Counted from the stretch's first letter, positions 45,277-55,975 are shown. The stretch: DNA of 64,000 bases from Priapulus caudatus (GCF_000485595.1 NW_014577260.1:156954-220953), one strand, 5' to 3'. The notes: a model not told the origin generated them from the sequence alone. Translations and numbers: made by a program.

Positions 45277-46799
45277 TGGGAAGTTGTATAGGCTGCAGCG
45301 GCAGCAGGTGTCTTGTTTACACACTCGGCCGCCATCGTGAAAGCCCGCTGAATCAGCGCGGTTTGCGCGAGTTTTTTTTTGTAAAAACATTCGACCTGCC
45401 ACAGCGTCGCGCGTTGCTATTCTTCTGCATGATTATGTTAATTATTGATAAAACAAGAGCACGTGACTTTATGAATAATTTTGTACGTATACAGACATGG
45501 CTGCGCATCGCGGCTGCTATTTCGTGCTGAACCGCCCCGACGGCGGGATCCAGGCATGTGATTATTAGACTCAAAAGACTGGCGCTGTGCCTAGAGTTGT
45601 AAATTATTGCCTCGTCCACTGATATATTCAGAGGTTAATAATGACAAATTTGAGATGTAATATCGTTAGCACGTGCGAATTTGATAAGTTTAAATCGTGC
45701 CGGTCTATGGTAGATGGTAGACGCTTGAATGTGTCCGTGAGTATACACGTGTGTATGTGCGTGCACGCACAGCCACTTTGGAAGGAATATTTTCAGTTGT
45801 CGAGTTCGGAATGCGAGAAACAAATGGCAGCAGCCGGTGCAGCAGATACCCACCAAGAATGCACAGGTCACTTTGCGCGGCTAATATCTTCGGGCGAGTG
45901 ATGGATTTATAACTTTGGATGCCTTTGCTGTAGATTTATGGGTCTGTCGGTTCCCCATACACGCGGTCCCCACTGTAGGAACTAGTGCGCGATAGTTGCA
46001 ACAGTGTGTGCGCTCACGATACCTGTTCCTGAACGTGTGTACGCAATTCACCATCGAATCCTTTGGAAGAAGTGACCGGCTGTGGCTTGCACGCATGTTC
46101 CACGGAGAGAAGCTAGCGCACAATTTCACGTAGTGAACACAATGGAGCTTTCCTGGCAACGGTACGCGTCGAATAAAAAACAATTCACCCACGGGAACCT
46201 GCAAATGTCGGCGCAAGACAAATTAAATTTTCTTTGCATATTCGACAATTTCTCGCCGCCGTCGTATGACGGCGCTGCATTTCTCGCGTCGTCTTTGTAA
46301 TGTTTGCTCGAAGATCATCGGTCCGGCGTGTAACTGCCATTGTGCGGTAGCGGTAACTTTAGATTGACCAATTACGGCGCTTTAAAAAGTTTTTGATTTC
46401 ATTTGCTCGGGCGTGGGGCTGCAGCGGAATGCTATCAGTCAGCGGCTGTACTAGCCCTGCGGACCGGCTGAAAGCCAGGGAAATCCAATACAGGCTGTTC
46501 ATTCATCTCCGATTTCCAGCGGAAATTGCCGTGCATCTGTGTGTCTGTGCACTGTAGCTTGCACGGATTGATTTTTCGGTGCGAAAAACGTCATATTTCG
46601 GGTGTAAAGCGTAAAGATATATACCTGCGCGGCGCTGGCTGCTCTTCTTTTGACAGTATTTCGTCGACCCTGGTCACCTGTGAAAGGGGTTGTGGACCTG
46701 CATGCTGCTAGACAAACACCCGCCTCTGCTTGCCTGTCCCCGCATGCTATGCGTGTGTAGCTTACTGGTGACAACATACGGTACATACAACCGGGGCGC
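45277..46799. other. Unannotated unique DNA
   Basis: No gene supported. The frames seen (up to 153 codons, 45069-45530) show no domain I recognise. This is where a product of the putative heat-shock promoter would start if transcribed rightward. Confidence 0.45.
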
Positions 46800-46910
46800 C
46801 TGCCCCCCCCCGCTGCCTGCCCACCCCCCGCTGCCTGCCCACCCCCCGCTCTAGCCCACCCCAGGCGCCTGCCACCCCCGCTGCCTGCTCGCCCCGCTCA
46901 CTGCCCATGC
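46800..46910. repeat. C-rich repeat (CCCCCCGCTGCCTGCCCA)n
   Basis: An 18-19 bp unit, CCCCCCGCTGCCTGCCCAC, repeated about five times with changes. Confidence 0.85.
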
Positions 46911-47659
46911 CTATCCTACACTGCTCTCCCCCGATGAGCTAGACGATCGGCAGCCCGGATATCGTGCGAAGCGTGAAAAACGCCGGGCTAAGCGGCCACA
47001 ACTAACACAACAAGCTGCCCCACTCCATTGAAAAATACGGGGCAATTTCAACGGGTCTACTATAGACGCCATTGTTGGGCTATCTCTGAATTGAGCAGTT
47101 CTGGCGATTGCACGACGGGTTTGACTACCCACGTAGCTAGAGATTTCCTAGAAATGGTCGTAATTCTTAGTTCGCTACTCGGCGCGCTTGGTTTGCTGTA
47201 AAAAACGGAGTTAAACTTATTTGTGCCTGCGATAGATGGCGCAACGAGGCTATATGCATAGCGTTTCGCTACGACTTTCCTGCAGACGGCTCGGCCGGCT
47301 ATAACCTACACTGCTCCCCGGTCGACAGTTCCACACGCTACACTAACTAACTTCAGTGTAGCAAAGGATACTTGCCAGAGTGAAGGTGGCGAACGGGTAC
47401 TAGTCTAGCTATAACCCCCCAAACTCCATCCAGCGCCCGTTCGGACACTCTCGTAGTTTCTACGAGGTTAGTTTAGCTCTAGGGTACTAGTACTAGAGCT
47501 AATTAGTTTATCTAGTACTGCCCCGTGTCCGATCCTCCGCTGCCGCTGGAACATAGGTGTTTGTTTACGTTTGGTGTACATTGGTCGACCATTGATGGTG
47601 TACCAACGCTGATCCAGGCATCCGTACTGTGATAATATGGGAAAATGTACGATATTTAG
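46911..47659. other. Unannotated DNA with a short palindrome
   Basis: No gene supported. A palindrome, TTAGCTCTAG / CTAGAGCTAA, lies at about 47470-47500. CCTACACTGCTC recurs at 46915 and 47306. A 73-codon minus-strand frame (46911-47132) is unrecognised. Confidence 0.45.
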
Positions 47660-47745
47660 CGATGTCGCAATAGCCGCAGTTGTTAAAGTGCCGTGCTACT
47701 GTCACGAACGTTGCTGGTTCAATCCCCGCATTGGCAAAATATTTT
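47660..47745 (+). mobile_element. tRNA-derived SINE head (probable)
   Basis: An A-box-like TAGCCGCAGTTG (47671-47682) and a B-box-like GGTTCAATCCC (47716-47726) are about 33 bp apart, the layout of an internal RNA polymerase III promoter. The intervening GTTAAAGTGCCGTGCTACTG resembles the heads of tRNA-derived SINEs. The cloverleaf is not well kept (no clear acceptor stem), so a functional tRNA is unlikely. The tail cannot be delimited. Confidence 0.5.
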
Positions 47746-47877
47746 CCCTCATTTATTTATCACTGCCGGTTTCCATTATAACGTTTGTTCATTACACCTT
47801 CTACCATGTTCGTGCGTCTATCATGCGTCTATCGTCTTTTCGTCTATCATGTTCATCTGTTCTAACTATGTGGAATT

Positions 47878-48062
47878 ATGGGATACTAACTCTCAGTTAC
47901 TCTGAGTCTTGCTCTGAGTTAACTCTCAGTTATTTAACTCAGGATTTAATCCATGTTTATGAAACCCAAATTTAACTCGGAGTTTACTAACTCAGAGTTA
48001 GTGAGTTTAACTCAGAGTTAGTCTTAACTTAGGGTTAAAGTTAATCCACGACTGTGGAACCA
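47878..48062. mobile_element. Cluster of AACTCNGAGTT palindromic motifs, probable MITE
   Basis: TTAACTCAGAGTTA-type palindromic 12-14-mers and half-motifs (ACTCTCAGTTA, TAACTCGGAGTTTA) occur about eight times in 185 bp. On the complement, GTTCCACAGTCGTGGATTAA and GTTTCATAAACATGGATTAA look like two related element ends. There is no coding capacity. Confidence 0.5.
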
Positions 48063-48892
48063 GGTCCAGGATACCACTGCCACAATGAAACTGCATTCAG
48101 TGCCCCTTCGCACACTCAAGATACCACTGCCACAATGCTAGCACTATTTTTAAAGTGGGCGGAGCTCGGGGGAAATCCAGCGAATGGAGATTCGTAAACA
48201 GCGTATGATTTGAAAGAGGTAAATGGGCGCACAATCCGCGTACTATTTCGTATCACTATTTTATAAAAAAAATTCATGAAATAACGGTCGGATTTTTAAT
48301 ATCTTTGCAACTTTTATACACAACAGTTATACATTCTCCGGCGGTCATATATGCGCCGTTCAGCAATATAAGTCTAATTCTACGCGTGACAAATGTCATC
48401 CAAATCTATCATATTGAGGAAGTTGCCGATTGTGTGCACAACATCACGTTACATGAAGAACTTCAGGCAAAACAACGTCGCCGACATCTTCAACATGACG
48501 GCTGTCGACAGTTCCCTTCAACACGACGTAGGTACTGCTGTCATGACGTTCTGTAGCAGCACAGAGAAGAGCAATATGCAGAGGAATCGGTTCAATGTTA
48601 CGAATAGCCACAATGCGCATACTCTCTTGTACAACATCTTCATCCATTTCTTCATGCAATTATGGTGCGATCTCTCTGATGTTCACATATCAGCTGTTAC
48701 ATAGGACAGGCGTCATGGGGTGCTGTACAACTTATAGTGGAAACGCCTAAGACCACACGGAAATGAAACCACCGCGAAATCAAAAGCTTTGCTCTCGCCC
48801 CCCTCCATCTGTACGACCCCACATCTAAGTCGCGAGTTACTCCCACGTTCCAAATCTCTGCCCTCTGTGTCCCCCGCTAAGGTTCCGGACTG
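48063..48892. other. Unannotated DNA
   Basis: ATACCACTGCCACAATG is directly repeated at 48073 and 48121. Frames on both strands at 48305-48704 (71-103 codons) are unrecognised. Confidence 0.45.
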
Positions 48893-48894
48893 TT

Positions 48895-49105
48895 CGCTGG
48901 CAGCTATGGATCCGTGGCGCCGACCTATGCATTCTGCGCACGGATCCATAGCTGCCAGCGCTGCATACTGTCGTAGGACGTTTCCGCGGTCGCGTGCGCC
49001 TTTGCCGCGGAACTGCGCGCAAGATCCGTGCTCAACGGTTAGGAACACCCCTACTTTCGGCACCACTTCTTTGGTATCCGTCTCATCTGGACGTGATGCG
49101 GCCAT
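48895..49105. mobile_element. Hairpin element, copy 1
   Basis: Perfect 22-bp arms (48895-48916 and 48939-48960; CGCTGGCAGCTATGGATCCG then TG) enclose a 22-bp loop. They are followed by a GC-rich block (CCGCGGTCGCGTGCGC and CCGCGGAACTGCGCG) and further similarity (TTGGTATCCGTCTCATCTGG) shared with copy 2 at 50329-50540. A minus-strand frame passes through both copies but is stopped in copy 2. The family is unknown. Confidence 0.55.
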
Positions 49106-49689
49106 GATGCCGAGGGCCGCTCGGCCGTATGATTGACCACTTTGTGTCTTTCAATCACAGTCTATACCGCACCTACTTAATCATAACTTCTAGGTATAAT
49201 ACCAGTAGAGCATGGAGATCGCCGATCTCAAGACCTAGGCGCATTTCTGCTAGCTAGAATGGTTACCTACGATAGAGTTTGGGCACAAATACGAATAACA
49301 CCGCTGTTTAGCGCACTGCGCTAGGTCTTTCTGTTGCATTTTCGGCATCTCGTAACAGAATAAGCCCCGCCTTCTTCGTTGATGGACATAAATGGGGCGT
49401 GACCGACGTTACCGGTTCCTGTACCTACCGTTTTTCGCCGACCTATTTACTTTTCGTAAATAATGAAATGCCCGGCCGATGCATTTCGCATCGAAGAAGA
49501 AAATTTTCCATATTTTCACTCGCTGTCGGAAGTGAACGAGTGCGTTATTCGTTGAACATTTTTCATCAAAATACAGCCAATGTTTACATGCCACAGCACC
49601 ATCTCTTTGATGTTTTATAAGTAAATATGGGGATTTTCAATAAAATAATGCGTTTTTAATGTATTTACCACGATTTACGTATAGAAACT
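49106..49689. other. Unannotated DNA between hairpin copy 1 and the RT fragment
   Basis: Nothing supported. Small AT-rich runs near 49620-49660 could belong to the 3' end of the retrotransposon fragment. Confidence 0.45.
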
Positions 49690-50325
49690 ACATGTTATTT
49701 TTACTGATTTCTCCGTATCTTTCTTTAAAATTTTCATCGTCTTTCAATGCCTTTCCGTAGATTTTTCTGCGTTTTCTGCGTGATTATTATTTTGCGCAGG
49801 CACTCATTTTGGAAATCCTCCAACATTTTCACTTCTTCCTTGCTTAAGTTAGTCCATGTTTCACTGTTATTTACGAAGGAAGGTAAAACTGTGCATACGT
49901 ATAATTTCACTCTTGCTTCTATAGTATGATTTCCATAATTTTGCTCTTCTGCCCATGATAATATTTCGCTCATCATGAAACGGCTTATCATCAACATTTT
50001 TCAGTTCGGACTCTTATCATATCGTTATAACCTCCTATATCGTTAATTAAATCCCCTAGGTATGAATATTTGGTGCATTTTTTGATTACTTGGTTGCCTG
50101 TTGGCTTCGTGGCCTATTGCCTTGGTTGCCTTGGTCTCCTTCTCTATCCTTTCTTTGTTTGTGAATTTTATAACTTTTGTATTTGTTTTGTTCATATTAA
50201 ATTCTCATCTTTTTGATTCAGCTAATCTGGAGCATGACTGAGCGATTTTTGTTACTGTTTTATAATCTCTAATTCCTAGAATATCGTTGATATATATTCA
50301 TTGTCATCTTCTAAAACTACAGACC
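49690..50325 (-). pseudogene. Non-LTR retrotransposon reverse transcriptase, decayed fragment
   Basis: Read on the minus strand, pieces in shifting frames look like the second half of a LINE reverse transcriptase domain: VVLEDDNEYISTI after the active-site region, then a basic NMNKTNTKVIKF segment, KYSYLGDLINDIGGYN (the YLG motif), and an intact 87-codon stretch (49734-49997) with VLPSFVNNSETWTNLSKEE and FQNECLRKI, typical of the end of the RT palm and thumb. Several stops and at least three frameshifts break it. The catalytic YADD box is absent because the sequence is cut at about 50325, exactly beside hairpin copy 2. No endonuclease domain is seen. The clade cannot be assigned from this fragment. 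Confidence 0.82.
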
Positions 50326-50328
50326 ATC

Positions 50329-50540
50329 CGCTGACCGCTGTGGAGACGTGCGCCGGGTCTCGAATTTAGCGCACGTCTCCACAGCGGACAGCGCTTCATA
50401 CTTGAACATCCCCGCGGTCGCGTGCGCATATCCCGCGGAACTGCGCGTCTCATCCGCGCGCAGCGCTTAGGATCAACAGCAAAGCTGTGCCACGCAATCT
50501 TGTATCATGTCTCTCTGGACATAGCTAGGTATAAATCTCG
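50329..50540. mobile_element. Hairpin element, copy 2
   Basis: Arms 50329-50353 and 50369-50393 (CGCTGACCGCTGTGGAGACG then TGCGC) are complementary except for one base, with a 15-bp loop. The following CCGCGGTCGCGTGCGCAT and CCGCGGAACTGCGCG match copy 1. The arms differ from those of copy 1 at several positions, yet pairing is kept within each copy. Confidence 0.55.
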
Positions 50541-51275
50541 CTTCTTACTCGCCCCTTGCCTCATTGCGTGGCCATCCCTTACTGTCAGCTCGCGCAACGC
50601 CCCCTGCCACTCCCTCACTGCATGTCTAGCACTTGCTGCCAAAGGTACTTGGGCTGTTTCAGTTACAAAATGATTGTAAATAAACACACGTACTATTTAC
50701 TACCAGAATCTTTTACATTTATATATTATCTATCGACGAGTAATTTCACGTAAATGCCGTTCGAACACTTATTTGTCTGTGAGTTTGTACCTACTGGCGT
50801 GCGTGCGGTGAGATTGTGCGTTGCAAAGGAGCATTTGAACGGTATTTACAGGCAATTATTTCTTATAATAGGCGAAAGAAAGTAGGTAAATATGAAGACT
50901 TTAATTTGTATTAAATACAATTCGTGTTTAGTTACTTTCATTTTATTATTGAAACGGTCCAAGTGCCCGTGCTTGCTGGCAGTTGCTGCCTGCCCAGCCA
51001 CCACTGCCCATTACCCCGTACAGACTGCAAAATTTAAGCGGGCTTGGCCCTCCTTCATTTGCGGGGCCAGATTGGTCCGGAGTAGCGCGTATTTAGAGCG
51101 GGATAGCGTGTACACACTGCAACAACTTGGCCCGCGCCAGGCCCGGACTAGTTTGATGTTGTATCAAATTAGCAGTCTGTAACATACTGATAAGTATACC
51201 AGTACGGGGTACATAATGATTCCTCACTACTTGCCCAACTATCGCTGCCTGTCTGTACCGCGAGCGTTAGGCTGA
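50541..51275. other. Unannotated DNA
   Basis: No gene supported. ATTTTATTATTGAAACGGTC plus CAAGTGCC (50940-50967) is identical to sequence beside the 25-N gap (20434-20461). Confidence 0.5.
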
Positions 51276-51277
51276 TA

Positions 51278-51594
51278 GGGTCTATGTCCCCCAGGGTACT
51301 GCCGGAACGTACTCTGGGCACGGTCCGGTATACCGGAACGTACCCTGGTACCCGAGCATATAAATCAACGTGATTTATATGCTCTGCTGGTACTATCTAA
51401 TATGCCGGACCGTACCTGGCCTACTCCACTAACGAGTCTAGGGAGTCGCCTACGCCTATATATACTCCCAAACCCTAACCCTAACCCTAACCCTAACCCT
51501 AACCCTAACCATATCAGATAGTTGCCAGGGTACGTTCCGGTATACCGGACCGTACCCAGGGTACACACCGGCAGTACCCTGGGGACATAGACCC
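51278..51594. mobile_element. TIR element carrying (CCCTAA)7, TA target duplication
   Basis: The termini GGGTCTATGTCCCCCAGGGT and its inverse ACCCTGGGGACATAGACCC are flanked by TA on both sides (51276-51277, 51595-51596). Sub-terminal CCGGTATACCGG blocks extend the symmetry. The inside contains a hairpin GAGCATATAAATCA / TGATTTATATGCTC and seven CCCTAA units (about 51471-51516). It shares its ends and a telomere-like core with 30298-30475, although the sub-terminal arms differ completely. No coding capacity. Confidence 0.85.
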
Positions 51595-51596
51595 TA

Positions 51597-51947
51597 TGAG
51601 CCATAGGCAGCCGTAACGGCTGGTGTGCGTGTGGGGGTGTTAGCGCATTATGCAGATTAGCCGACCAAGGTGCTCTGTAAATGTTCCCTGGTGAATTCGC
51701 GCTGATTATTTTACGTGTTAACAGTTAGCTTTCATTCGGCGCCTTTCAAACGGCACTTTGGATATCGGCGCTCCGCAAAAGCAGAGTTTTGCAATTATTA
51801 TAGGCGGATAGATAGAAAGATAGATAGACCGATAGACGTTCGCTGTAACTTATCGTAAGCTGATCAAACCACATAGACGTGTGCTGTGTAACCACCCGTT
51901 CGGCGACAGATGTAGAAACTACTACCACCTAATGGTTTCATCTTCCC
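51597..51947. other. Unannotated DNA
   Basis: Nothing supported beyond a short GATA run (51799-51835). Confidence 0.5.
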
Positions 51948-52360
51948 TGTGTGCGTGCGTTCGTGCGTGCGTGCGTGTGTGTGTCAACTCTTTCTCTCGG
52001 CATTAAACATGCTTTGCTTCGTACTATAAGTAAGGAAGTGAATGCGTGTGGGTGGGGTGAGAAAGGGCGATGGGGAGAGAGAGGTGGGCAGATACACGGG
52101 AGGGATGGAAAGGTGATGAGAAGGGGGTGCATGGAACGGAGGGATGAAGAAAGAAAGGGAGATGAAATGGGAGATTGCACTATGTTCGCGTGCGTGTCCG
52201 TTTGCGTGCAAGTCTGCGGTGAGCGTGCGTGAGTGCTGTGTGTGAGCGTGTGCGGGTACGTGTGTGGTCGTGCATGCGTGCGTGCGCGTGGGCGCGGGTG
52301 CGTGTTTGTATGCACGCCTCTATACATGCGTGCATGCGTGCGCATATGTGCACGTTTCGG
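51948..52360. repeat. GCGT/GTGC-rich and GA-rich low-complexity region
   Basis: GCGT runs at 51952-51980 and 52185-52350 enclose a purine-rich GGGAGA segment. Open frames on both strands follow the composition. Confidence 0.75.
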
Positions 52361-52680
52361 AAATATATGGGTGCCGTACAAAACGCTCTGCAGCTGCGAA
52401 ACATTTTTCATTTACTTTTCGTTTGAATTGAAATGGTCGATATTGTCTGCAGTCAGGAAACGTAGCTTTTAGTTTTATTCGTCCTACTGCTCCCGCTCTC
52501 TACTCACAAGCCTCACGTGACTAGTGCCTAATTCAACTCTGTCTATGGGGGCCGCGACGGGAAATGGTTAACAAAACTTGCACTCGCGGATGATGATTTA
52601 GAAATGCGGAGAGAGCGATAGTACGGAAAAACGGGAAGGCGGCAAACGGGAAGGATATAAAGACAAGGAAATGCGAGATA
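52361..52680. other. Unannotated DNA
   Basis: Nothing supported in this stretch before the (GA)n tract. Confidence 0.45.
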
Positions 52681-52723
52681 GTTAGAGAGGAAGCGAGCGA
52701 GAGAAGGCGCAAGAGACAAAGAG

Positions 52724-52728
52724 TGAGT

Positions 52729-52813
<85 letters not shown>

Positions 52814-52871
52814 CGATGGTCACAGAGTGACAGAAACCGGGGAATAAAGAGGGAGAGAGAGAGAGAGAGAG

Positions 52872-52928
<57 letters not shown>

Positions 52929-52946
52929 TCGAGAGAGAGATATGTG
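52724..52946. repeat. (GA)n microsatellite
   Basis: Two nearly pure (GA)n stretches (52726-52808 and 52853-52922) are separated by CGCGCGATGGTCACAGAG sequence. Open frames here are artefacts. Confidence 0.95.
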
Positions 52947-53552
52947 AGGATACATACAAAAAGATGAAATAGAATATATATACATATACATATACATATA
53001 TAGTCGACGCAGCACTCTACGTTACAAACCTGCGTGACTTGCCCACGTAATACGCTATTTGTAGGAACGGTCGCTGCTTGCATCGTATATATACTCCCGC
53101 GCGCAGAGAAAGGAAATTGATCCGAAGTGTAGATGCCGAGAAATATAGATTGACCTAGATGATACACCGGGGCCATCGTCATCACTTAGCACATCGTAAT
53201 TCATGTTTAATTGTTGGTACAACTAGCATGCGTGTAATTGGTGGTGCATGTCTCATTTAGGCACCCCCTCCTCCCCTCCAGTCTCGGATCAACCTAGTAT
53301 TGATATTAACAACGAGAGTAGCTCGAGTGTGTGTGTGTTGTTGCTTGTAAGGCATGATGTGCCTAATGTTACCGTTGATAGGTTGAATAGACAGGCCCAG
53401 GAGCACATAACCTAGCTATCCTCTTCAGCGGGATTAGGGTATGTGCTCTGTTTGGTGTGTTTAGTTAGCATGAGTGAGCGCCGGAGGGATGGAGGAGTTT
53501 GTGGGAGAGGAGGACGTCCTCGTGTCTAAACCGACATACGTTGCGCAATGTA
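52947..53552. other. Unannotated DNA
   Basis: A short TATACA run lies at 52975-53001. No gene supported. Confidence 0.5.
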
Positions 53553-53559
53553 ATATAAT

Positions 53560-53606
53560 CAGGAGTGAATAATAATAGATAAATACTCTATTATTATTCA
53601 CTCCTG
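53560..53606. mobile_element. Ultra-short palindrome (47 bp) with 7-bp target duplication
   Basis: Arm CAGGAGTGAATAATAATAG pairs with CTATTATTATTCACTCCTG across a loop of about nine bases. ATATAAT flanks it directly on both sides (53553-53559 and 53607-53613). The ends are hAT-like. Confidence 0.8.
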
Positions 53607-53655
53607 ATATAATGTGTATAATGATAATAATATATAATAAATAACTAAATATACA

Positions 53656-53676
53656 TATATATATATATATATATGA
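53656..53676. repeat. (TA)n microsatellite
   Basis: A short run of alternating AT between two palindromic elements. Confidence 0.8.
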
Positions 53677-53772
53677 TAAAATTCGCACCATCTTTTCTCC
53701 TTTACCTATCATGATTAATTTTTCGATGTATCGCTGTGCGCCTTGAATGATCCGGATCGATCATCATTTCAT

Positions 53773-53810
53773 CAGGAGTGAATAATAAAGATCTCTATTA
53801 TTCACTCCTG
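53773..53810. mobile_element. Ultra-short palindrome (38 bp)
   Basis: CAGGAGTGAATAATA and its complement surround a short AAGATCTC core. It is the same family as 53560-53606, about 170 bp away. No clear target duplication. Confidence 0.7.
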
Positions 53811-55786
53811 AGATCATTCTTCATCGTTTCCTATGTATATTCTTGTTATATATCATTATGGTGCTGTCGATAATAGGTATTCATGCACACAGATGTCGGC
53901 TCTGGTCTATGATGTTTCTCTCGCAGCTATATTATTTACCGGATATTTTACCACGGCTTTGAGTATGCTAACCATCTCTCGCTCTTACTGTGGGATTGAT
54001 GGGCTGGACTGAGTAATCGAGGCTGCACAACGAAGTACCAGTCTGCGAGATCTCACAGCAAGCGTAATTCGTTTAGTTCCTGCCAATTTATAGCAATGCA
54101 ACTTTTCTCTATTCGAAACGAAATCTCAATGTAACTGTATTTTAATGAAGCAGTCATAATAAAATGCAATTATTTGACGCAGAGCTAAACATGGTCAGTC
54201 CTTACATGGTGTAAGCTTGAAAGCCAATAGGGGAACTATCCCATCTGCAATGAAGCCATCGTTTTCGGTGAACCAACCTGACCTGATTCGGAAAACCCCA
54301 CGGTGGGAATCAAATTTCTTTGGGAATAGTAATTGGTTTTAGTTCTATTTAATCCTGCACACATTCTCGTTATATTTTTCCTCACAGTATTATGTGTGGG
54401 GCGAATGTGTGCACGCAGAGTTAACCCGGCTTTCATCGCAGCTGAATAGCAGCACGTGTGACTGACTTGGCTACGGCCAATAGGTTTTATGAAGCCTGAT
54501 CGCTCAATGAGATTTTAGCCACGGTTGTATAAATTTATTAGGGTTTCAGGTCGTGGCAGTAAGCGTTTTTCCATGTCTCATCGGCCACAAATCACTTGTC
54601 ACCTTTCAAAGGCAGGAGAATGCGCTGAACAGCTCTTCCGGTACTGCCGCTGCTGATGGCATCGAGATGTCGGAGGAGGTATGGGGATAGCATAGCGCAA
54701 TGGGGGAATTCCGTTAGGGGGGATCCGCGGGTGTCAATTCATCTCGCAAAGAGCAATACATAGTTTTAGGGGGGTTGCATGCAGAGTTTCTAAGTTAAAA
54801 GTTCGTAAGAGCTTGGCCTCGTTTAGTAGCAGTTGTGTTTTCTAAGTGGATATTATACTTACACAGAACCGCGGTTACCGTATCGAGGGAGGCCCTCCAT
54901 TACACATCTAAAGCGCAGCTAATATCGCCAGCAATCATATGAGTGTCGCTTGGCATCCCAGCCACTCATTTAAACTAAGTAATAAAGGATTACCGACTTC
55001 TGACACCAAACTATTACGCTCTCAATTACTGTGACGGTGCTTTCGTTGAAATTGCCAATTTCCTAGAAATGTCTCGGGATGAAATTTTGAAAGTTTTATA
55101 CCTCCAGACGCGCGACACTCGGAACGTGGCCCTGCAGGTTGAGCCAGGTTTTATCGACTCACCCGTACCCTTGGTTCGCCCTGCTTCTAATTCAGTCAAC
55201 GATCTTTATAAAATGAGGCCTTGACGATGTAAGTACACACCCTAGTAGAGAGCATGCTTAGTTTACTTTCTACTATGCTGTCTGTTCCACGCCTATGAAC
55301 CATCCATATGCCCTCTCGTTAACCCTAACTTCAAGAAATCCCTGTCCTCCCTCTTCGATAGACACTTTCGTGCCCCGTGCGCCTGTCTCACGAGGCCATT
55401 GACGTCACGGATATGTCGTCTTACTAATTAAATTTAAGAATTATATTTATTAGCTTTATTATATTCACCGACTATTACTCGCGCGCAAGCGCTCGCTGTA
55501 GAATATCTACAGACATTCAAGGCGCTTGCAACTCGTTTATAAACAACATAAATAATTTATTTGATAGATTTTGTTTAACAGATAAAATTTCTTAATCTTC
55601 ATACATTATGACACGTCAGGCTATCGGCGGTAAATATTTTATTAAATAAATGATGTTTTCAACAGTTTTCACGGCTCCGCCTGACTGTTCTGCACATTAC
55701 CGAGTGTACCTATAGATGTTACAGACATTATAGATTCAGGTCCAGCGTTTTTAAACCAAGATGGTAGGTTACTGTGATATATATAT
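53811..55786. other. Unannotated unique DNA
   Basis: No gene, RNA or repeat supported in about 2 kb. The frames are short. Confidence 0.6.
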
Positions 55787-55794
55787 ATATGTAT

Positions 55795-55840
55795 CAAGAG
55801 CTAATAATACCTAAGAGCGAATAGGTATTATTAGCTCTTG
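55795..55840. mobile_element. Ultra-short palindrome (46 bp) with 8-bp target duplication
   Basis: The arm CAAGAGCTAATAATACCTA is exactly matched by TAGGTATTATTAGCTCTTG across a loop of about eight bases. The flanks are identical 8-mers ATATGTAT (55787-55794, 55841-55848). It looks like a diverged member of the CAGGAG family. Confidence 0.78.
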
Positions 55841-55844
55841 ATAT

Positions 55845-55926
55845 GTATGTATGTGTGTGCGTGTGCGTGTGCGTGTGCGTGTGCGTGTGCGTGTGCGTGT
55901 GCGTGTGCGTGTGCGCGCGTGTGTGT

Positions 55927-55962
<36 letters not shown>

Positions 55963-55975
55963 ATGCGCGCGCGCG
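55845..55975. repeat. (GTGTGC)n-(GCGT)n microsatellite
   Basis: About ten GTGTGC hexamers, then GCGT repeats, then GCGC. Confidence 0.95.

Noticed and set aside
46911-47132. Minus-strand 73-codon frame starting near CAACAATGGCGTC as a transposon protein start
   Set aside because: I could not recognise any domain and saw no continuation of the frame.
47660-47745. A functional tRNA gene
   Set aside because: A and B boxes are present but no acceptor stem or consistent cloverleaf can be drawn, so a SINE head is the better reading.
48713-49105. 130-codon minus-strand frame through hairpin copy 1
   Set aside because: The homologous stretch in copy 2 contains stops and the frame follows the inverted repeat, so DNA-level conservation explains it.
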